A stretch of 61,021 nucleotides of DNA. It comes from a virus. This document shows positions 56,476 through 61,021 of the stretch, piece after piece (position 1 is the stretch's first letter; the number at the start of each line of letters is the position of its first letter). The notes under the pieces are model-generated. The model saw only the letters and a list, made by a program, of their open reading frames with translations. It was not told the origin of the DNA and did not search any database. The DNA lies in IMG/VR virus record IMGVR_UViG_3300009164_002749, positions 1 to 61,021 of that record; one strand, 5' to 3'. A program made the translations under genes and the position numbers.

Positions 56476-56569
56476 GGCTGTAATGTTATTTACAGCCGTT
56501 CTGATATACTTATGTGAAATAGGCCTAAAACGAGCCGTTTTAGGCAAATAGACGCAGAGTTTTGCTCTG
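56476..56569 (-). ncRNA. Three consecutive hairpins in the core-protein leader
   Basis: Perfect inverted repeats: 8 bp with a 6-nt loop (56476-56497), 9 bp with a 5-nt loop (56523-56545, GCCTAAAAC/GTTTTAGGC), and 5 bp with a 5-nt loop (56555-56569). None is followed by a clear T run on the minus strand, so they look like leader structure rather than terminators. Confidence 0.5.
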
Positions 56570-56592
56570 GATTGACAAATTTTTGTTAAAAA

Positions 56593-56600
56593 TATTTAGT
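56593..56600 (-). promoter_or_regulatory. Late promoter box ACTAAATA
   Basis: This box lies 146 nt before the ATG at 56446 and upstream of the three hairpins, so the transcript would carry a long structured leader. Confidence 0.45.
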
Positions 56601-56630
56601 TTCTGTTCTAAAATATTAAACATACAGTTA

Positions 56631-56873
56631 TTATACGGCCGCTTCGGGCGGCGGCATAGCATACATTTTACGAACTAGACCTAATTCTTCTTTCTTTTCT
56701 TGCTCACGAGAATCGCCTGCTTTGCGTAGATCATTCAACATCCGTAGTGTTAAACGAGTCTTACGAAGATCAGATTTGCGTAAAACGCTGGTATCGTTTT
56801 GACTTAGATAGCGATTATCCTCAATGGGATCGGCGCTTTTATTATCAAAATAAGTAAATTCTCTTAGTAGCAT
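56631..56873 (-). CDS. Small conserved protein between portal and core genes
   Basis: The 80-residue protein begins MLLREFTYFDNKSADPIEDNRYL and has a basic helical middle (LRKSDLRKTRLTLRMLNDLRKAG) and EELGLVRKMYA near the end. I recall homologues between genes 20 and 21 of aquatic T4-like phages, in the place of T4 gp68; a prohead core role is plausible but unproven. A late box (CATAAATA) lies 5 nt before the ATG, overlapping the gp20 stop. Confidence 0.6.
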   Translation of the reverse strand: MLLREFTYFDNKSADPIEDNRYLSQNDTSVLRKSDLRKTRLTLRMLNDLRKAGDSREQEKKEELGLVRKMYAMPPPEAAV

Positions 56874-56878
56874 GATGT

Positions 56879-56886
56879 TATTTATG
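56879..56886 (-). promoter_or_regulatory. Late promoter box CATAAATA
   Basis: The box overlaps the gp20 stop codon and has a 5-nt spacer (ACATC) to the ATG at 56873. Confidence 0.58.
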
Positions 56887-58609
56887 CGGCTGGTGCTACA
56901 GGAGCTTCGGCACCAGTTTCGCCGCCAGGCATTGGTTCTTCACCTGGTGCAGGTGGAGGAGGAGCTGTAGAACTTAGACCGCTTACATCGCCGGCCATAC
57001 CGTTTGCTGTGATACCTGCTGTTCGTAGTTCAGCATTTGCACTTAAACTTGTATCTTCGTCGATGTTTTCTTCTTTCCACTGTGTTTCGTTTTCTGCAAT
57101 TTCTTCTTGAGTTAGTCCTAAGAAGCGTTTCATAGCAAATCGTTTGCTTAAGAAAGGAACACCAACCATGGTAGCAAATGTGTTTACACGGGCTGTATCC
57201 ATTTCAGCTTGACGATAACTGGCAAAGTTTTGTGGAGGATTAAACTTAACATCAAAAATATTGCTGTCAATATTAATACCTTTGGCATGTAGATACATTT
57301 TAAATTCTGTATCAAACGGACCATTCATTAAACTTTGCAGTCGTTCGCAGTACTTGTTGAATCTAAGTTCTTGAATGTAGGCTGTTCCAACTCTACCATC
57401 ATTAAAGTTAGATCCACCGTCGTCGGAACCAGTAGGTAGATAACTGCTAGGAATGCGTAAAGCCCTAAACAGCTTATTAGTAAAATATTTAAGATCATCA
57501 ATTTCTCCTAGGTTAGTTCCACCTGGTAGGATTTCAACTTTACTTCCACGACCTTCAGCTGTCTGCGGAAAGAAATAGTCTTCGTTGATGCTCAGTGGAT
57601 TGTATCCTGCATCAACTACTGTTTGGCCTCCACCGGTTGTACTAGGAATACGACGTTGGTTTACTTCGTTTTTAACACGCTCAACAAAGCTCATTGCCAA
57701 GTGACTGGGCATGTTACCGACATCAATATAGAATACTCTGCGCTCAGGTGCTCGTTGTACCCGATAGATAATAATAGCATCTTCTAGCAATTCTTTTTGT
57801 TTGAATACTTTAAAAATACTTTCCATTAAGCTGTTACCAAACGGGAAGTTGTTATCTAAACCCTCGCTCATCGAAATATGAATTACATGTTTTGCATCAA
57901 TTGCATATTGGTTTTGATTTTCACTAAATCTACTACCGTTAGTACTTGTTGGAAATGATCCAACCATGCCGCGTGATCCACCTGCGCCACCTTGACCTGT
58001 ACCGTAGCTACCACCAAACTGGCTACCGCCACCCTGCAAGTTACTAGGATTAATAGCAGTAGTTGCTAGTGTTTCTAAATTAGGATTGAAGTCACGAATC
58101 ATGTATTGTTCGGGCTTCTTGCCCTCTGATTCGTTGACAATAATTTTATCTACTTTGGCAGGATCAATGTACATCCATGACTGTGTTTCTGGATCACGAA
58201 CAAAAAATACATCACCGTATTTGAAAGCATTACGCACAATCTTAAAGATGCGTATGTCAAACTTGTTTAGTTTAGTCCACTGTTGTAGATACTTTTTAAT
58301 GATCTTAATTTCAGTAGCAGTAGCCTGCTCTTTAAAAAACACACTAAACGGTGTTTGATTTTCATCGTTGGTTTGACTGCAGAATTCTGCAAGGATGTCT
58401 AAGGCAGCATTAACTTCACTGTCTGTATCCATGGTATCATACTGGCCATAACGTTCAAGACGATTTGGGTGGCCGGCATAAACATCAGGCAAATAGCTTG
58501 AGTAGTTTGTGCGGGTAGGGTTACTACCGCCAGTTTGCATCGCGCCACTAATTGGACTCAATTTACCAGAAGTATTAACAGGAGTAAAGTATTTTTTCCA
58601 GGTTGCCAT
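56882..58609 (-). CDS. 20: Portal protein gp20
   Basis: The 575-residue protein (T4: 524) forms the dodecameric vertex for DNA entry and head-tail joining. Landmarks are DTDSEVNAALDILAEFC, a LKYFTNKLFRALRIPSSYLPTG segment and GRVGTAYIQELRFNKYCERLQSLMNGPFDTEFKMYLHAKGI, a stretch typical of gp20. The C-terminus is Pro/Ala/Glu-rich and probably flexible. A Gly-rich insert lies at about 195-220. The upstream region has TAAAATA 4 nt before the ATG, a poor late box. Confidence 0.94.
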   Translation of the reverse strand: MATWKKYFTPVNTSGKLSPISGAMQTGGSNPTRTNYSSYLPDVYAGHPNRLERYGQYDTMDTDSEVNAALDILAEFCSQTNDENQTPFSVFFKEQATATEIKIIKKYLQQWTKLNKFDIRIFKIVRNAFKYGDVFFVRDPETQSWMYIDPAKVDKIIVNESEGKKPEQYMIRDFNPNLETLATTAINPSNLQGGGSQFGGSYGTGQGGAGGSRGMVGSFPTSTNGSRFSENQNQYAIDAKHVIHISMSEGLDNNFPFGNSLMESIFKVFKQKELLEDAIIIYRVQRAPERRVFYIDVGNMPSHLAMSFVERVKNEVNQRRIPSTTGGGQTVVDAGYNPLSINEDYFFPQTAEGRGSKVEILPGGTNLGEIDDLKYFTNKLFRALRIPSSYLPTGSDDGGSNFNDGRVGTAYIQELRFNKYCERLQSLMNGPFDTEFKMYLHAKGINIDSNIFDVKFNPPQNFASYRQAEMDTARVNTFATMVGVPFLSKRFAMKRFLGLTQEEIAENETQWKEENIDEDTSLSANAELRTAGITANGMAGDVSGLSSTAPPPPAPGEEPMPGGETGAEAPVAPAA

Positions 58610-58617
58610 ATATTATT

Positions 58618-60897
58618 TTAAGCCCTTGCAAACAGGTTGCCATCTAAGTTTTTCGTAGCATCTACGTTTCTTCGTGCGTATTCTACAGCTTCTCTAGTGT
58701 ATTTCACCTGCAATGCCATCATGTTATTTAACTGTTGTATGCTTTCTACAAGGCTGTTCTGACCCGCTGCGCCTACAATCTGTGCCATTTGTTCTTTTGT
58801 AACTACTGATTCGCCTTCCTGGACATCTAATGTAGCATCTGATTTTTCCCACCAATTACCAGTCATTCCTATTGTACCTTTATGTCGCATAAATGTACCG
58901 TCACCTCCAACTCCTCTTACCGGTCTTGGAGATCTTGCAGCATTTGCAGCCTTATACACTTCATTCGCTTCAGCAGCTTCTCTGTTTTTTGCTATAGCTG
59001 CTGCCACTGCCGCATCAATTAATTCTTTTCTAGCCCCTTCTTTGGATAACCTTTCTGCTTCGCTAGTTAATCGCTGAGCTTCGAGATTTAATTTTTCTGC
59101 TTCTCTTTGTTTCTTTCTCATCTCGGGATCTTCTGCACCACTAGCATATCCTAATTTCTTAAATAAAATAGCATTAACATAATCTTCTACAACATTAACC
59201 ATTTCAAGTGCGTATGGTTTGAAAAACTCAATAAATTTATTAAACATACTTATTAGCGCAGGTTTAATAGCATCATATGCTACGTTTAATTGTGTGCCTA
59301 ATCTATTAAAGAAGTCTTTAGGATCTGATGATTTTTTCAAAGAGCTAAATGTTTCTGAAAACCAATTAGCAATGCCTTTAATTGCATCTTTGAAACCGTC
59401 TTTTTTTGTAAGTTCTGTTGCAAGACTTCCAAACTGTTTGACCAGATCAACTGTAAAGGTTGCAAACTTTTGTAAGTATGGAATAAAAGGACCAATAACT
59501 TGATAAGCAAGCATTAGCATTTGCTCACCGAAGTTTCTTATACCTTGTTCTGCACGTTCTAAAGCGGCAGCATTTCCTTTGGCTGCTTCGGCTATGTTTT
59601 TTCTAGCAGACATTTCATTCTTAGCTAAAGTAGGTAAGTCTTTTTGACTTTGAGCAAATTCAGCTATTTGAACCACAGGCTTGTACATCGAGCTCATAGC
59701 TGGGCCAATACCTTGGAATGCTCTACTGGTTTGATTTACAATCATACCCATTTTAACGCTTTCTTGTCTACTGTATTCAGTGAGCTGTGCTTGACTTGCA
59801 CCTGCATCTGTCATACGTCTAATGTTAGCAAGAAAATCATACAGAGGTTTTCCTATCATCACTCCGGCTCTACGCTGATCTTCTGTTCGAGCAAGAACTC
59901 CTGCGTAAGAATCTCTGTACATTTCAGCTATTTCTTTTCCTGCAGTTTTTGTTAAGGTTGTTATAACTTGCATTTCTCTTGCAGCTTTTTCACCTCCTAT
60001 AGTAGTTTTGTACATTCTATATGCATCTTCACGAGCAACAGCATCTGCTTGTTTTTGTAGTTCTTTAGCATTAGTACCTGTTAATTGACTTAACAAGTTT
60101 AATTCTTTTGCGTATTCTGCAGTGCCTTTAATAATTTCTTCAGTACTCTGTTGTTCTTCTTTGTTAACCGTAGCCTGTATTTTCATGTAGTACGCTAACA
60201 AGTCACCTGTAGTTTTTGCAGTGTACCCCATACCATACAATGTATTTGCATATTCACTCTTTGGGCCTAATAACTTATTTTGTATGTCTACAAATTTATT
60301 AATGCTGGTCATTACAGTGCCGCCCATCTGCCCAAATATTTCAGAATTTTCTTTTACTACTGTAGCAAAATCTTGCATGTTCATATAAGATCTAGTGGCA
60401 GCAAATTTCATTTGATCTAAGGAACCACTAAAACTAGCACCACTCATTGCAATTTGTTGAAAAAAGTCTAGTAACTGTTCTTGATATCTTAGTACATCGG
60501 CTAAAATACCAAAACCTATACCTAGTAAAGGAATATTTTGAAATGCCGCATAGAAATCACTCAGTTTAGTCCCGCTAATTGCTGTAGCAACTCCGAGGTC
60601 ATATAAAGATTTTACAAGTCCTGTAGCAACTCCTACTACTTTGCCTAAGATAGAACCCATTACACCAAACACTGCACCAACTGCTGATGCAGCGCCTTTA
60701 ACTACATTAAATGCCATGCTTAAAGGATTTAATGAAGAAACTACTCCTGCCACCGAACTTGCAGCAGATGCTGTTGCACCGCCTCCAGTTCCCGGTCCGG
60801 CTGATTTAGCCAACTGCTGAAGTTTAATCAAGTTGACGTTCATGGCCTGAGCCGTTGCTAATAAGTCTGCTAGTGTTGCTTCTGTTGCGCCATTCAT
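58618..60897 (-). CDS. Tail tape-measure-like protein
   Basis: The 759-residue protein has a hydrophobic, Gly/Ala/Val-rich N-terminal part (about 45-125, with AVFGVMGSILGKVVGVATGL, membrane-like), long amphipathic helices, then LAYQVIGPFIPYLQKFATFTVDLVKQFG, a Lys/Glu coiled coil and a short C-terminal domain with DGTFMRHKGTIGMTGNWWEKSDATLDVQEGESVVTKEQM. The last is a pattern I associate with ends of phage tape-measure proteins. T4 gp29 is 590 residues. A late box (GATAAATA) lies 58 nt before the ATG. Identity with gp29 is inferred. Confidence 0.6.
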   Translation of the reverse strand: MNGATEATLADLLATAQAMNVNLIKLQQLAKSAGPGTGGGATASAASSVAGVVSSLNPLSMAFNVVKGAASAVGAVFGVMGSILGKVVGVATGLVKSLYDLGVATAISGTKLSDFYAAFQNIPLLGIGFGILADVLRYQEQLLDFFQQIAMSGASFSGSLDQMKFAATRSYMNMQDFATVVKENSEIFGQMGGTVMTSINKFVDIQNKLLGPKSEYANTLYGMGYTAKTTGDLLAYYMKIQATVNKEEQQSTEEIIKGTAEYAKELNLLSQLTGTNAKELQKQADAVAREDAYRMYKTTIGGEKAAREMQVITTLTKTAGKEIAEMYRDSYAGVLARTEDQRRAGVMIGKPLYDFLANIRRMTDAGASQAQLTEYSRQESVKMGMIVNQTSRAFQGIGPAMSSMYKPVVQIAEFAQSQKDLPTLAKNEMSARKNIAEAAKGNAAALERAEQGIRNFGEQMLMLAYQVIGPFIPYLQKFATFTVDLVKQFGSLATELTKKDGFKDAIKGIANWFSETFSSLKKSSDPKDFFNRLGTQLNVAYDAIKPALISMFNKFIEFFKPYALEMVNVVEDYVNAILFKKLGYASGAEDPEMRKKQREAEKLNLEAQRLTSEAERLSKEGARKELIDAAVAAAIAKNREAAEANEVYKAANAARSPRPVRGVGGDGTFMRHKGTIGMTGNWWEKSDATLDVQEGESVVTKEQMAQIVGAAGQNSLVESIQQLNNMMALQVKYTREAVEYARRNVDATKNLDGNLFARA

Positions 60898-60924
60898 AGA
60901 TTAAAAACCACCATTAAGTGTATA

Positions 60925-60932
60925 GATAAATA
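60925..60932 (+). promoter_or_regulatory. Late promoter box GATAAATA (plus strand)
   Basis: The box lies 43 nt before the ATG at 60976; the leader would contain CGGAGAT at Shine-Dalgarno distance. It faces the minus-strand box at 60956-60963. Confidence 0.55.
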
Positions 60933-60955
60933 AAAGAGAATATCCATATATAGTT

Positions 60956-60963
60956 TATTTATC
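60956..60963 (-). promoter_or_regulatory. Late promoter box GATAAATA (minus strand)
   Basis: This box points left toward the tape-measure gene (ATG at 60897). The two predicted transcripts would overlap by about a dozen bases at their 5' ends. Confidence 0.55.
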
Positions 60964-60975
60964 GGAGATAAAAAC

Positions 60976-61021
60976 ATGCAACAAACCTTATTTCAACCAA
61001 GAATTAACCCGCTAGCTAACT
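60976..61021 (+). CDS. Start of a plus-strand gene, cut by the window edge
   Basis: An open frame MQQTLFQPRINPLAN runs from the ATG at 60976 off the end of the window. It has CGGAGAT at the right distance for a ribosome-binding site and an upstream late box, so it is likely real. Only 15 codons are visible, so no product can be named. Confidence 0.6.
   Translation, partial: MQQTLFQPRINPLAN

Noticed and set aside
1-61021. tRNA genes, integrase, photosynthesis genes and late sigma gp55/gp33
   Set aside because: I looked for cloverleaf arms and for these proteins and found none in the window; the rest of the genome may carry them.

Overview
This window is part of a tailed-phage genome of the T4 superfamily (contractile-tailed myovirus). 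Nearly every gene fits the T4-like core or the accessory set seen in aquatic T4-like phages. Recognised core genes are: helicase gp41, primase gp61, UvsW, UvsX, UvsY, gp32, terminase gp16/gp17, head completion gp4, neck gp13/gp14, tail terminator gp15, sheath gp18, tube gp19, a gp54/gp48-like baseplate-tube protein, portal gp20, prohead protease gp21, scaffold gp22, capsid gp23, a gp67-like core protein and dNMP kinase gp1. A long tail tape-measure candidate is also present. I saw no photosynthesis genes, integrase, tRNA or CRISPR. The host cannot be named from this sequence. The general style (AT-rich, dense, overlapping genes, cyanophage/pelagiphage-type accessory proteins) suggests a marine or freshwater bacterium.

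Layout. 1-2.3 kb is a visibly GC-richer left end with a GNAT-like protein, a HAD nucleotidase, a nucleotidyltransferase and an AlgH/UPF0301 protein. 2.3-5.6 kb holds helicase and primase plus a putative baseplate protein. 6.0-8.05 kb is a tight minus-strand cassette: cupin, HldE-type nucleotidylyltransferase, HldE-type sugar kinase and a 193-residue protein resembling a stripped-down DnaE (C-family DNA polymerase) catalytic core. 8.05-10.6 kb carries small conserved unknowns, one perhaps clamp-loader gp62-like. 10.6-16.1 kb is the recombination block (UvsW, a HARP-domain-like protein, UvsY, UvsX, gp32). 16.2-24.8 kb is a packaging/head/tail block. 24.8-32.8 kb has sheath, neck and tail-terminator genes and a small plus-strand island. 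32.8-51.5 kb is a fibre locus with four long, mosaic, repetitive fibre-like proteins (632 to 1752 residues), one shorter relative of 361 residues, and small adaptors. 51.6-60.9 kb is the head morphogenesis module plus tape measure. A new plus-strand gene begins at the right edge.

Transcription. T4-type late boxes (TATAAATA and close variants) precede many structural genes. In about ten genes the box lies only 5-7 nt from the start codon, with no room for a Shine-Dalgarno site. That predicts leaderless or near-leaderless late mRNAs. The sheath, tube, capsid and giant-fibre genes instead have a 17-31 nt gap carrying a strong AGGA/GGAG site. Four intrinsic terminators are visible, after the tube, capsid, putative decoration and acidic head-protein genes. 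One sigma70-like early promoter lies before the dNMP kinase gene. Convergent gene pairs overlap at their 3' ends.

Most notable observations: the miniature DnaE-like protein; the fixed 5-nt spacing between late box and start codon; the HARP-like protein next to UvsW; a C-terminal KLAGL tag shared by scaffold gp22 and two other putative head proteins; fibre and tail proteins built from shared modules; and a 9-residue, Ala-every-third repeat of more than 30 units. No stretch over 300 bases lacks a gene; the longest gaps (about 185 bases, at 52.3-52.5 and 56.45-56.63 kb) hold a terminator plus a long leader, and a hairpin-rich leader.
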